From Gimesia fumaroli (GTDB lineage Bacteria > Planctomycetota > Planctomycetia > Planctomycetales > Planctomycetaceae), in assembly GCF_007754425.1 (NCBI RefSeq), contig NZ_CP037452.1, forward strand, positions 3,881,164 through 3,945,163: DNA of 64,000 nt. The letters run 5' to 3'. Below are positions 1 to 8,687 of this stretch, piece after piece (position 1 is the first letter of the stretch; each line of letters begins with the position of its first letter). The notes under the pieces are model-generated. The model had not been told where the DNA came from and searched no databases. It worked only from the letters and a program-made list of their open reading frames with translations. A program made the translations under genes and the position numbers.

Positions 1-1374
1 CCCGACCCAGAGATAGTGTCGTTGCGAACGATTTTTTACCAAACTTTTTTTGTAGATGTTTTCGGTAAACAGGCCACTGGAGATAATCATCTGGGCGTCA
101 CTGGTACTCATCACAGCCGCCAGCAACGAAGCGAGCAACAAACCAATCAGTCCCGGTGCGATCCGAGGTAGAATATCATGGGCCGCCATTCCAAAGAGAC
201 GGTCGGCGAAATTACGATCAGTGGTCTCGATTTTCGCTTTCTCTTCCGCAGGTAAGTCGTGAAAATCGGGACTGGCCCGCATGATCAATGATTGATAAAT
301 CGCCTGATCTGCAGGATCGGGGGATGTCTTCAGGGGGCTGCTGTCCCCCATGTACCAGATAATGCATGCCAGGCCGGTAAAGGTCCAGGCGACGGTACAA
401 AAGCGTTTCAGAAAGTTACCCACTGTGAATCCGAAGCGGCCTTCGAATTCGGTCTTCCCTGCTCCACAGACGCCCATAATATGCGGTTGAATCACAATTC
501 CCGCCAGTGCGGTGACTGATAACATAAAGACATAAAACGGGGTGATCGGCTCGCTGCCTAGTGTGGCGGCGATTTCCGGGCTGGCAATCAGATCCAGCAT
601 ACCTGGTTTGAGCTCTGACTGGGGGTGGAGTTTGCCGAAGCCGCCGATCTCAAAAAAGACGAAGGGGAGTAGTAAAAAAGAGAAAATGATTGTCAGAATA
701 CCCTGAATGAAGTCGGTGATAATCGCTGCGCCCAGCCCGCCCGCCATTCCATAGATGACGAACATGACGGTCACTGCCAGGATCGCATACTCATATCCTT
801 GCAGTCGACGTTCTGTGATCTGAAATGTTTTCTCTTTCGCATCCCACTCAGCGGCAGGAACCATTATATTGGCTTGAATCGCCATGCGATCGAGTTCATT
901 ACCCGTCAGGGCATCCACCATTTTTCCCGTGCCGAATAAACCGCCGGCGATAAACGTGATCGAGATCGCAATCCCATAGAAAGAATACAGAACAGCCGTG
1001 GGGCCATTAAACCGAGTTTCAAAGAAATCAGCAGTGGTCAACGCGCGCATGCGTCTCATGATCGGTGCGACGATCCAATAAAAGGGAGTCGCCCAGAGCC
1101 AGAGAAACTGCCACCAGATTCCCGCCAGACCGGCGCGCCAGGTTCCTGCCACCACACTGATGGCCTGTTCGCTACTTGTACCCGATCCAAAGGCAAAGAA
1201 CATCATGAAGACTTTGCCGAACCGGCGGCCGCCCATGAAGAAGTCGGTCATATCTTTTACTTTTTTGATTGACCACAGACCAATGGCAAGAATGACGACG
1301 AAGTACAAAGCCAGTACAATCCAGTCGGCAGGGTGAAGTCCCAGCCAGGCATTCTTTTCGGCAGCGAGTATCAT
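1..1374 (-). CDS. Sodium:solute symporter family protein (3' end cut by window edge)
   Basis: Translating the minus strand from the ATG at 1374 gives 458 codons with no stop before the window edge, so the C-terminus is missing. The protein is a chain of hydrophobic helices typical of the SSS (solute:sodium symporter) family. It has an early cytoplasmic segment with TDFFMGGRRFGK, then a GSGTSSEQA stretch and later LLASLLAAVMSTSDAQM, which matches the conserved unwound helix region where SSS proteins bind sodium. It should import a small organic solute with sodium across the inner membrane; the substrate cannot be told from sequence. The start is supported by an AGAGGA ribosome binding site 7 nt upstream, which lies inside a small hairpin (see separate entry). 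It is divergent from murD. Family call is confident; substrate is unknown. Confidence 0.88.
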   Translation of the reverse strand, partial: MILAAEKNAWLGLHPADWIVLALYFVVILAIGLWSIKKVKDMTDFFMGGRRFGKVFMMFFAFGSGTSSEQAISVVAGTWRAGLAGIWWQFLWLWATPFYWIVAPIMRRMRALTTADFFETRFNGPTAVLYSFYGIAISITFIAGGLFGTGKMVDALTGNELDRMAIQANIMVPAAEWDAKEKTFQITERRLQGYEYAILAVTVMFVIYGMAGGLGAAIITDFIQGILTIIFSFLLLPFVFFEIGGFGKLHPQSELKPGMLDLIASPEIAATLGSEPITPFYVFMLSVTALAGIVIQPHIMGVCGAGKTEFEGRFGFTVGNFLKRFCTVAWTFTGLACIIWYMGDSSPLKTSPDPADQAIYQSLIMRASPDFHDLPAEEKAKIETTDRNFADRLFGMAAHDILPRIAPGLIGLLLASLLAAVMSTSDAQMIISSGLFTENIYKKSLVKNRSQRHYLWVG

Positions 1375-1380
1375 TGACCG

Positions 1381-1398
1381 ATCCTCTGAAAGAGGGAT
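1381..1398 (-). promoter_or_regulatory. Hairpin enclosing the ribosome binding site of the symporter gene
   Basis: Read on the minus strand, ATCCCTCT-TTC-AGAGGAT folds into a 7-bp stem with one bulged C and a three-base loop. The 3' arm is the AGAGGA ribosome binding site for the symporter start at 1374. Such a stem could damp translation or open with temperature or a bound factor. The pairing is seen directly; regulation is inference. Confidence 0.35.
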
Positions 1399-1522
1399 GA
1401 TTAATAAATTTAATTCCGAAATCAGACTACCGAGGATCGGCCTAATATGCAAACCTACTGATGCAAGGCCCCTCTGAATACCGTTATCAATTCATTGACT
1501 CGAGAAAGAGTCGCAATTCGTT

Positions 1523-2953
1523 ATGCCATTAAAACCATTTTTGATCCAAGATTTTGAATTGAAGGGACGTCTCATCACCCTGCTGGGATTAGGCCGGTTC
1601 GGTGGCGGGGTCGCTGCGGTCAGATATTTGGCGGCTCAAGGGGCACAGATTACGGTTATCGATGGCAAAGACGAAGCGTCACTTACCGATTCCCTGCAGC
1701 AGCTCGAAAGTCTATCTCAGGTCAAATATCAACTGGGAAGCGAGACACACGAACTGCCGAAAACCGATCTGCTGGTCGTCAACCCAGCGATTCCTCCCTG
1801 TCATCCCCTGCTGAAAAACGCAGAAGAGCTGCAAATTCCTGTGACGAGTGAAATGGAACTCTTCTGGCAGTTGAACCCCGCGCGAGTGATTGGCGTGACT
1901 GGGAGTAATGGAAAATCGACAACGACAGCCATGATTCATGCGATCATGCAAGCTTCAGGTGCCCGCTGCTGGTTGGGTGGAAACATCGGCATTAGCCTGC
2001 TGCCGGTGGTCGATCAGATTCAACCTGACGACTGGGTGATTCTGGAACTGAGCAGTTTCCAGTTGGAAGCGTTGAATCGGATTCAGGCCAGCCCCCAGAT
2101 CGGTGTCGTCACTAATTTCAGTCCGAATCATCTGGACTGGCATCAGACGGTCGAGCACTATCGTGAGTCAAAGCAGACTATTTTTCGCTGGCAGACACAA
2201 AACGATTTCAGCATTCTCAATGCCGACGAAGGGGAACTGCAAAATTGGAGTGCAGCCGGAAAAGTAGTTCGGTATGGAGCTGCCCCGGATACGCAACTCG
2301 ATCTCCTGATCAAGGGAGAAGCATTTGAATTGACGAAACAGAATTACACAATTCTGCCACACTTGAATGTTCCTGGAATGCATAATCGGATGAATGCGGC
2401 AGCAGCGATTGCTGCTTGTACTTGTGCCAGCGTGGAAGTTGCTGCGATTCAGGTGGGACTGAAAAATTTCGAGGGACTGCCCCACCGACTCCAGTTCGTC
2501 GGAGAATTTCTCGAACGTCGTTTTTATAACGATTCCCTGGCAACAACCCCGGAATCTGCCATTTGTGCTTTGGATGCGTTTAAGGATTGTCCCATCATCC
2601 TGCTGGCAGGAGGCTCAGACAAAAAAGTAGATTTGACGGATTTTGCCACTCAGATCCTGAAGCATTCTAAAGCGACTGCATTAATGGGAGAGACGGGGCC
2701 GGTGCTTTCTGAGCTGATGTATAATTTGAAGGAGCGGTCGGACGTAAATTCTTCGACAGTGATTTCCCCTCAGCAAACTTCGTTTGAAGCCGCCTTTGAC
2801 TGGGCAATTCGGCAATCTGGACCAGGGGACGTGATTTTACTATCGCCGGGATGTGCCAGTTACGGTTGGTTTTCCAGTTTCGTCGAACGAGGAGAACGTT
2901 TTGTGAAACTGTTTTTTGAGCTGAATGCCAGAATGCGAGACTCAACCGAGTAA
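1523..2953 (+). CDS. murD: UDP-N-acetylmuramoylalanine--D-glutamate ligase
   Basis: This 476-residue protein is MurD, the cytoplasmic ATP-dependent ligase that adds D-glutamate to UDP-MurNAc-L-Ala in peptidoglycan synthesis. The N-terminal Rossmann domain begins with LGLGRFGGG (about residue 21). The Mur ligase P-loop GVTGSNGKST lies at about residues 124-133, followed by ELSSFQLE and NFSPNHLDWH in the central domain. The C-terminal domain carries LAGGSDKK and ends with LSPGCASYGWF, both MurD hallmarks. Length is slightly above the usual 440-450. The presence of murD supports a peptidoglycan wall. The stop codon region overlaps the convergent epmB by 12 nt. No other dcw-cluster gene is adjacent. 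Confidence 0.96.
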   Translation: MPLKPFLIQDFELKGRLITLLGLGRFGGGVAAVRYLAAQGAQITVIDGKDEASLTDSLQQLESLSQVKYQLGSETHELPKTDLLVVNPAIPPCHPLLKNAEELQIPVTSEMELFWQLNPARVIGVTGSNGKSTTTAMIHAIMQASGARCWLGGNIGISLLPVVDQIQPDDWVILELSSFQLEALNRIQASPQIGVVTNFSPNHLDWHQTVEHYRESKQTIFRWQTQNDFSILNADEGELQNWSAAGKVVRYGAAPDTQLDLLIKGEAFELTKQNYTILPHLNVPGMHNRMNAAAAIAACTCASVEVAAIQVGLKNFEGLPHRLQFVGEFLERRFYNDSLATTPESAICALDAFKDCPIILLAGGSDKKVDLTDFATQILKHSKATALMGETGPVLSELMYNLKERSDVNSSTVISPQQTSFEAAFDWAIRQSGPGDVILLSPGCASYGWFSSFVERGERFVKLFFELNARMRDSTE

Positions 2954-3949
2954 CGAAACTTTATGAGCTTCCCCAGCGATTTCTCGTACATATTGTGGTA
3001 CAGCATAACCTGGCAGCCGGGTGCGTAACTCGCGGATGATCGCTCTCCCCTGCTCTTCAGGCACTTCAAAGTGCGCAGCACCGGCAACGCGGTCCAGTTG
3101 ATGCAGGTAGTACGGTGTCACTCCCAGATTGATTAATCGCTCCGAGAGACTGACGAGCTCGTCAACTGAATCATTGATGCCTTTTAGTAATACGGATTGA
3201 TTCAGAACCGGAATCCCTGCGGAAACAAGTTGTTTGAGTGCAGTTTCAACATCTTGTGCAATTTCATTCGGGTGGTTGGCGTGAATCACCATCCAGACGA
3301 GCGTTCCGTTTTCTGAGAGTCGTTGAAATAGTTCCAGCAAACCAGGGTGAATTCGATCAGGCAGCACCACGGGCAGGCGACTATGAATCCGCAACCGTTT
3401 CACATGCGGAATCCCCGCGATTCGGTTGCAGAGATCCTGTAGTCGAAGATCAGTCAGTAAAAGTGGGTCTCCTCCACTCAGGATTACTTCCTGGATCGAT
3501 GAATCTGCGCTGAGTGCATCCCAGACTGGTTCCCACTCAGCCAGCGTGCGCGGCTCATTGCTGTAGGGATAATGCCTGCGAAAACAGTATCGGCAGTTGA
3601 TGGCACAGGCCCCGCTCACCATTAACAGGGCGCGGCCCTGGTATTTATGTAAAATCCCCGGCGTGGGGCGAACTTGCAGATCACCGACCGCGTCATCAGA
3701 AAACCCCGGAACGGTCTGATTTTCACGATCAACAGGCAGAACCTGCTTGAGAAGCGGGTCTTCTGGATTGCCTGGCTCAATGCGATTCAGATAGCTCAAA
3801 GGGACCATGAGTGGAAACGACTGAACAGTATCGAGGGCCGGGAGTAACAGCGATTCGGGGAGTTTGAGCTGGGAAATCAGTTCCCGGGGGTCACGAATGG
3901 CCTGTGCGAGTGACTTTTGCCAGGTGGATTCTGAAAGCGTCGAGGTCAT
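2942..3949 (-). CDS. epmB: EF-P beta-lysylation enzyme (lysine 2,3-aminomutase family)
   Basis: A 335-residue radical-SAM enzyme of the lysine 2,3-aminomutase family. The CxxxCxxC iron-sulfur motif is in CAINCRYCFRRHYPYS. The PLP/substrate region follows with SGGDPLLL, and the C-terminal half has HLHQLDRVAGAAHFEV-type sequence (read here as YYLHQLDRVAGAAHF). The short length matches EpmB rather than the longer catabolic KamA. EpmB converts (S)-alpha-lysine to (R)-beta-lysine for attachment to Lys34 of EF-P. The gene is divergent from efp, with a shared 242-bp upstream region, which strongly supports that role. The partner ligase EpmA is not in this window. The 3' end overlaps murD by 12 nt. 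Confidence 0.93.
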   Translation of the reverse strand: MTSTLSESTWQKSLAQAIRDPRELISQLKLPESLLLPALDTVQSFPLMVPLSYLNRIEPGNPEDPLLKQVLPVDRENQTVPGFSDDAVGDLQVRPTPGILHKYQGRALLMVSGACAINCRYCFRRHYPYSNEPRTLAEWEPVWDALSADSSIQEVILSGGDPLLLTDLRLQDLCNRIAGIPHVKRLRIHSRLPVVLPDRIHPGLLELFQRLSENGTLVWMVIHANHPNEIAQDVETALKQLVSAGIPVLNQSVLLKGINDSVDELVSLSERLINLGVTPYYLHQLDRVAGAAHFEVPEEQGRAIIRELRTRLPGYAVPQYVREIAGEAHKVSLLG

Positions 3950-4191
3950 TTAAGGCAATTTTCCAAATAATTCAGCAGATAGAAGCCATACGTGGTTTAT
4001 AAAAAGCGAGGTATCAGCGAGATCGTTCTTTTGCGAAACGGCATCAGCAGAAATGAGGAGGCGCCAGAAATTGGTCGACATTTCCCCTGCTCTCCGTTTG
4101 CAACCGGATTAAGATATGTTATTCTCTCGGGCTTGGAAACAAAACACAAATGTCTTTTTCACAACACTTTTATTGTCAGAGAAATGAAGCG

Positions 4192-4764
4192 ATGCCACAA
4201 ATCAGTACAGGCGATTTTCGTAAGGGCGTTAAGGTGATCGTCGAAGGTGATCCTTATGAAATGATCGAAGTCAATTTCGTCAAACCAGGCAAAGGCCAAG
4301 CCTTGTACAAAACGAAACTGCGAAATTTGCTCAAAGGAACCATTCTCGATCGTACTTACAAAAGTGGTGGTGAGAGCCTGGAACAAGCTGATATCCGCAA
4401 AGGCGATGGACAGTTTCTCTACAAAGATGCGAACGGGCTGCATTTCATGGACAATGAAACGTATGAACAATATACCATTGAGGAATCGGTCTGTGGAAAT
4501 GCCGCAGAATATCTTCTGGATGGGGCGATCTGCAGCCTGTTATTTTGGAATGATCAGCTGATTGGAATGGACCCGCCTCAGCAGGTGATTGTGGAAGTGA
4601 CTTACACGGAACCAGCCGCCAAAGGGAACACGGCAACGAACGTGACGAAGCCAGCCACGATTGAAACAGGGGCTACGGTTAATGTGCCGGCCTTTATCAA
4701 TGTGGGTGAAAAAATCAAAGTTGATACCGCGACTGGTTCGTATGTAGAACGAATTCGCGATTAG
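4192..4764 (+). CDS. efp: Translation elongation factor P
   Basis: EF-P, 190 residues, rescues ribosomes stalled at polyproline stretches. The N-terminal KOW-like domain contains VKPGKGQALYKTKLRN, placing the modifiable lysine exactly at residue 34 (the E. coli position). The following OB domains show LHFMDNETYEQY and end with IKVDTATGSYVERIRD, the conserved EF-P C-terminus. I chose the ATG at 4192 because it gives the family length and start (MPQISTGDFRKG). An in-frame ATG at 4150 would add 14 atypical residues. The lysine at position 34 and the divergent epmB neighbour both predict beta-lysylation rather than rhamnosylation, which uses arginine at this site. Confidence 0.97.
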   Translation: MPQISTGDFRKGVKVIVEGDPYEMIEVNFVKPGKGQALYKTKLRNLLKGTILDRTYKSGGESLEQADIRKGDGQFLYKDANGLHFMDNETYEQYTIEESVCGNAAEYLLDGAICSLLFWNDQLIGMDPPQQVIVEVTYTEPAAKGNTATNVTKPATIETGATVNVPAFINVGEKIKVDTATGSYVERIRD

Positions 4765-4772
4765 TCAAATAG

Positions 4773-4828
4773 GAGTCTGGGAAGGTTGATTGAGCTTAAA
4801 TCGCTTCTCAAACTCCCCAATCAGACTC
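4773..4828 (+). terminator. Possible terminator hairpin after efp
   Basis: The arms GAGTCTG (4773-4779) and CAGACTC (4822-4828) pair perfectly, with further imperfect pairing inside (about GGTTGATTGAG with CTCAAACTCC). Only a weak, interrupted T-rich stretch follows. It begins 9 nt after the efp stop, where a terminator would be expected. Confidence 0.35.
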
Positions 4829-5028
4829 GAAATGCCTGTTTTCTGTGATTCTTTTGTGTGGGTTTCATGAAACTGGCTTAAATGATATTGAAATATTAAC
4901 AGGTGTTGCCAAAATACCTGTTCAAGCCTTGTATCAGCTTGTGAGCGACGGGTTTAAGGGAGTTGTTAACTAAAGGTCGCAACCAAAATCACTATTTAGT
5001 GCCACCATGGATCTCAAGGAGGATTGAC

Positions 5029-5247
5029 ATGGATGTCTGGAATCTGATCTTGTACGTTGTCGCGTCACTTATGGCTTTGAAGTCTCTGGCTTCGTTGATG
5101 ACGCATCACAAGAAAGTTGTTGTCCAGCAACTGGCCGTTGAGTACACGCAGGAACTCTCTTCAAACGGGAAGAATGCGTCCGATAGTGAGTCGTTAAACG
5201 CGGAAGCAAACCCTGCTTCAGTAGATCAAAATGCATCAGCAGCTTAG
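5029..5247 (+). CDS. Small membrane-anchored protein of unknown function
   Basis: A 72-residue protein with one N-terminal transmembrane helix (about residues 4-24, NLILYVVASLMALKSLASLM) and a hydrophilic, alanine/asparagine/serine-rich tail. I chose the ATG at 5029 because a strong AAGGAGG ribosome binding site lies at 5016-5022, about 6 nt upstream. An upstream in-frame start at 4963 lacks such a site. I do not recognise the family. It sits alone between efp and miaB in the same direction, 97 nt before the latter, so it may be co-transcribed with miaB. The strong ribosome site makes it more likely to be real than its length alone would suggest. Confidence 0.7.
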   Translation: MDVWNLILYVVASLMALKSLASLMTHHKKVVVQQLAVEYTQELSSNGKNASDSESLNAEANPASVDQNASAA

Positions 5248-5344
5248 ACTCTGCTTTTACAGGCCCTTGAATATTCGCAGATCTGGTGGAAACGTTCTTC
5301 CGCTTGAGATGCGTTTTTCTTTTTTCCAGTAGTTGAATCAGTTC

Positions 5345-6886
5345 ATGTCTCAGATCGATCAAACAAGTAACTTCGATGCAGAGCAGATTCCTGTCAATGC
5401 GACAGAAGTCGAGCCAGATGTTGTGACAGACCATAACCATAAGCTCTATATTGAAACCGTGGGCTGCCAGATGAATATGCTGGACAGCGAACTGGTGGTC
5501 GCAGACCTTCGCAAACGGGGATATGAACTCACGCAGGATGTAAAAGAAGCAGAGACGATTCTATTCAATACTTGCAGTGTTCGCGAACATGCAGAGCATA
5601 AAATCTACAGCTCTTTAGGCCGACTGCGATATGGTGCCCGAAAAAACCCGAAGAAAGTCATCGGAGTCATGGGCTGTATGGCACAGAAAGATCAAAAACT
5701 GATCTTTCAAAAAGCCCCCCAGGTCGATTTTGTCGTGGGGACAGGCCAGCTGGCGCAAGTTTCCGGACTGATCGATAAAGCACGCGTTCATCACAGTAAA
5801 AGTGAGCGCAGCCGTGAACTTGCCGTAGGCTTAGGCCGCAAAGATGGCAAGCTGGCTGAGATCACCAACAGTTTCCAAAGCTATGATCCCCTGCGTGATC
5901 CGGAAATGCGCCCCTCACCCTATCAGGCGTTTGTGCGGATTATGATTGGCTGTGATAAATTTTGCTCCTATTGTGTTGTGCCTTCAACACGAGGACCGGA
6001 ACAGAGCCGTTCCCCTCGCGAAATTCTCTCGGAAGTCAAAGTCCTCGCTGATCAGGGGGTGAAAGAAGTCACGCTGCTGGGACAGACAGTTAACAGCTAT
6101 AAACATACACAAGATGGCAAACTGTTTCGGCTTTCTGATCTGCTGTATCTGATTCACGATGTCGAGGGGATTTCACGCATCAAATTCGTCACCAGTTATC
6201 CCAAAGATATGACGAACGATCTTCTGGAAGCGATCCGTGATCTCCCCAAAGCGACGCGTTATCTGCATGTTCCCCTGCAGCATGGCTGCAACGATGTATT
6301 AAAAATCATGAAGCGAGGCTACACCGTTGAGGATTACCGCGACATGATGCAGCGGGTCAACGAAATTCTGCCTGGCTGTTCTGTCTCCAGCGACTTTATT
6401 GTCGGGCATCCGGGAGAAACGGAAGAATCACATCAGAAAAGCCTGGAGTCAATTCGGGAGTTTCGCTTCAAGAACAGCTTTATTTTCAAATACAGCGAGC
6501 GACCGGGGACCAAAGCAGCAGAGCGTTTACAGGATGACATTCCGGACGAAGTCAAGAAACGCCGCAACAACGAAATGTTGAAGCTGCAAAATGAAGTCAG
6601 CGAAGAAGATAACGCCGAGTTTATTGGCAAAGAAGTCGAGGTTCTTGTCGAAGGGCCCAGTAAATCAGCACTGAAAGCCAGTGAAGACGCCGGTGACACT
6701 CTGGCCGAACAGTTGATGGGACGTTCCAACTGTGATCGCATCGTTGTCTTTGACGGCAATCCGCGATTAGCGGGTACTCTGGCTCGTGTGGAAATCTTTG
6801 ACGTGACGCCAACCACGTTAATTGGATCGATCGTCACGAAAGAGTTTCAACATAACCCAGGCTCCTCGCTTCCGATTCTGCAGTAA
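5345..6886 (+). CDS. miaB: tRNA-2-methylthio-N6-isopentenyladenosine synthase
   Basis: MiaB, a radical-SAM methylthiotransferase that converts i6A37 to ms2i6A37 in tRNAs. From the ATG at 5345 (513 residues) the N-terminal auxiliary-cluster cysteines are C41 (ETVGCQMN), C77 (NTCSVRE) and C111 (GVMGCMAQ). The radical-SAM triad is C203/C207/C210 in GCDKFCSYC. A TRAM RNA-binding domain follows at about residues 430-500 (KEVEVLVEG, LMGRSNCDRIVVF). An in-frame TTG at 5333 would add four residues. There are about 35 extra N-terminal residues compared with typical MiaB, acidic and probably disordered. The isopentenyltransferase MiaA is not in this window. Confidence 0.95.
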   Translation: MSQIDQTSNFDAEQIPVNATEVEPDVVTDHNHKLYIETVGCQMNMLDSELVVADLRKRGYELTQDVKEAETILFNTCSVREHAEHKIYSSLGRLRYGARKNPKKVIGVMGCMAQKDQKLIFQKAPQVDFVVGTGQLAQVSGLIDKARVHHSKSERSRELAVGLGRKDGKLAEITNSFQSYDPLRDPEMRPSPYQAFVRIMIGCDKFCSYCVVPSTRGPEQSRSPREILSEVKVLADQGVKEVTLLGQTVNSYKHTQDGKLFRLSDLLYLIHDVEGISRIKFVTSYPKDMTNDLLEAIRDLPKATRYLHVPLQHGCNDVLKIMKRGYTVEDYRDMMQRVNEILPGCSVSSDFIVGHPGETEESHQKSLESIREFRFKNSFIFKYSERPGTKAAERLQDDIPDEVKKRRNNEMLKLQNEVSEEDNAEFIGKEVEVLVEGPSKSALKASEDAGDTLAEQLMGRSNCDRIVVFDGNPRLAGTLARVEIFDVTPTTLIGSIVTKEFQHNPGSSLPILQ

Positions 6887-6914
6887 TTCATAGCCGTCTC
6901 AAACTGAGTTCTGC

Positions 6915-7820
6915 TTAGCTTGACAATATGGCGCGCAGCGCATCTTCCAGTTTTGCATATTGGAATTCGAAACCGGCAGACTGAAGTTTCTCAGGAGTAA
7001 CACGGGCACTACTGAGCATCAGTTCCCGCCCCATTTCACCGAACAGGGTTTTGATTCCAAAAGTGGGAACCGGAAAAAATGTGGGACGCGACAAAACTTT
7101 GCCTAACGTTTTTGTGAACTCCAGATTGGTTACTTCATCTGGGGCAACAAAGTTAACCGGTCCTTGCATCGTTTCATTTTGCAGGCAGAATTGAATCGCC
7201 TTGATGACATCGGGTAAGGCGATCCAGCTCCAATATTGTGAACCCGCGCCAATTTTCCCACCGACTCCCAGTTTGAACGGCGTCAGCATTTTGGAGAGGG
7301 CTCCCGCTGATTGATCCAGAATCATTCCAAACCGCATATTCACGACACGAATCCCAGCTTTTACTGCGGGTTGAGTCGCATGCTCCCAGGCTTCACACAC
7401 ATCCGCCAGGAACCCCTGCCCTTTGGGGCTGCTTTCATTGAGTCGGTCTGCTCCACGATCGCCGTAAAAGCCAATCGCCGAAGCGCACAAAAATGTAGAT
7501 GGCGGCGTTTCCAGTGAAGCCAGCGTATTGGCCAGCAGACTGGTCGATTGCACACGACTGTTGTAAATCGATTGTTTGACTTCAGGAGACCAGCGTTGAT
7601 TTGCAATATTTGCCCCTCCCAGATGAATTACGGCATCGATTCCAGAAAACAAATCCGGAGAGAGACGATCCTGGGAAGGTTTCCAGATCACGGATGTGCC
7701 AATCCCCTTCGAAGAAGGAGAACGAACCAGCCGCACGATTTCAAAAGCAGAATCGGAATCCAGGCTCTGACATAACAGTGAACCGACCAGTCCAGAGCTA
7801 CCTGAGATTAATAGTTTCAT
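6915..7820 (-). CDS. TIGR01777-family NAD(P)-dependent epimerase/dehydratase-like protein
   Basis: A 301-residue short-chain dehydrogenase-like protein. It opens with MKLLISGSSGLVGSLL, the glycine-rich nucleotide-binding loop, then has AVIHLGGANIANQRWSPEVK, SAIGFYGDRG and VNMRFGMIL, all hallmarks of the TIGR01777 (YfcH/SulA-like) group. The C-terminal DUF1731 part ends with LMLSSARVTPEKLQSAGFEFQY. The function of this group is poorly defined; it is often called a nucleoside-diphosphate-sugar epimerase. I chose the ATG at 7820, directly before the Rossmann fold; a 23-residue upstream extension exists but is atypical. It is convergent with miaB. Confidence 0.88.
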   Translation of the reverse strand: MKLLISGSSGLVGSLLCQSLDSDSAFEIVRLVRSPSSKGIGTSVIWKPSQDRLSPDLFSGIDAVIHLGGANIANQRWSPEVKQSIYNSRVQSTSLLANTLASLETPPSTFLCASAIGFYGDRGADRLNESSPKGQGFLADVCEAWEHATQPAVKAGIRVVNMRFGMILDQSAGALSKMLTPFKLGVGGKIGAGSQYWSWIALPDVIKAIQFCLQNETMQGPVNFVAPDEVTNLEFTKTLGKVLSRPTFFPVPTFGIKTLFGEMGRELMLSSARVTPEKLQSAGFEFQYAKLEDALRAILSS

Positions 7821-7931
7821 ACGAGAGTCTTTTCCAGTAAGAGTATTCACGCTACCATAAAAGGAGCGGCATGACATTCTAGATATCAATCGTAATCATT
7901 CCAATTAATCTCGCAGGATCAAGACTAAATT

Positions 7932-8624
7932 ATGGATCGTTCAAAAATTCGGGATATGTTGCTGCAAACCTTTGCAGATTTTCAGATGACACGCAGTGAA
8001 CGCTCCGCATTAAGCCAAATCTTTTCACATATTACCCTCACAGACCATAATCTGGCTCTGATCCGTAAAGAAGCGTTTGAGATTTTTCGGGAGCACAAGC
8101 CTGCCACGGTGCCTGATGAGAAGAGCCTGGCCTGGCTGGAAGATGTGATGAAAATTCTGGCAAAGACCAAAAGTCGGGAGCCAGATTTAAAATCAGAAGC
8201 GCTCTTCAGTCCTCGTGATGATTGTTCGCATCGTATTGGTCGAATGATTGATTCGGCAAGAAAGCAAATTGATATCTGTGTCTTCACCATCACCGACGAC
8301 CGAGTCACTCGTGCAATCCAAGAAGCCCATCAGCGTAAAGTCAACATTCGCATTATCTCCGATAATGATAAATCTTATGATCTGGGGTCAGATATCGAAC
8401 AGCTTTCCCGGGCCGGAATTCCCGTTCGGATTGATAAAACGGAATTTCACATGCACCATAAATTTGCCTTGTTTGACTCTGAATTCGTGTTAACAGGCAG
8501 CTATAACTGGACCCGCAGTGCATCAAAAAATAATTCCGAAAACCTGGTTATCACAAATGACCCTGCCCTGTTGTTACGTTTTGAATCTGAGTTTGAAAAA
8601 CTCTGGGACGAATTTGAACTTTAA
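7932..8624 (+). CDS. Single-HKD phospholipase D-like protein
   Basis: A 230-residue protein with one phospholipase-D catalytic motif: H175, K177 and D182 in HHKFALFD, followed by LTGSYNWTRSASKNNSEN, typical of the Nuc/cardiolipin-hydrolase branch. Such single-HKD proteins work as dimers and cut phosphodiester bonds in nucleic acid or lipid. The first 90 or so residues form a separate helical region that I do not recognise. No signal peptide is seen, so a cytosolic nuclease or lipid hydrolase is likely. There is no nearby restriction or defence gene to suggest a partner. The gene is divergent from the epimerase and 63 nt upstream of the sulfatase. Confidence 0.85.
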   Translation: MDRSKIRDMLLQTFADFQMTRSERSALSQIFSHITLTDHNLALIRKEAFEIFREHKPATVPDEKSLAWLEDVMKILAKTKSREPDLKSEALFSPRDDCSHRIGRMIDSARKQIDICVFTITDDRVTRAIQEAHQRKVNIRIISDNDKSYDLGSDIEQLSRAGIPVRIDKTEFHMHHKFALFDSEFVLTGSYNWTRSASKNNSENLVITNDPALLLRFESEFEKLWDEFEL

Positions 8625-8687
8625 TCCTGGATTGAACTCGAAGAGACTAAACTTCAACGAATCATCTAAATGAAAGAGATTGAATCA

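Noticed and set aside
3992-4237. 81-codon frame on the plus strand that runs into efp
   Set aside because: It overlaps the efp start in another frame and reads like random sequence; the region is the divergent epmB/efp promoter.
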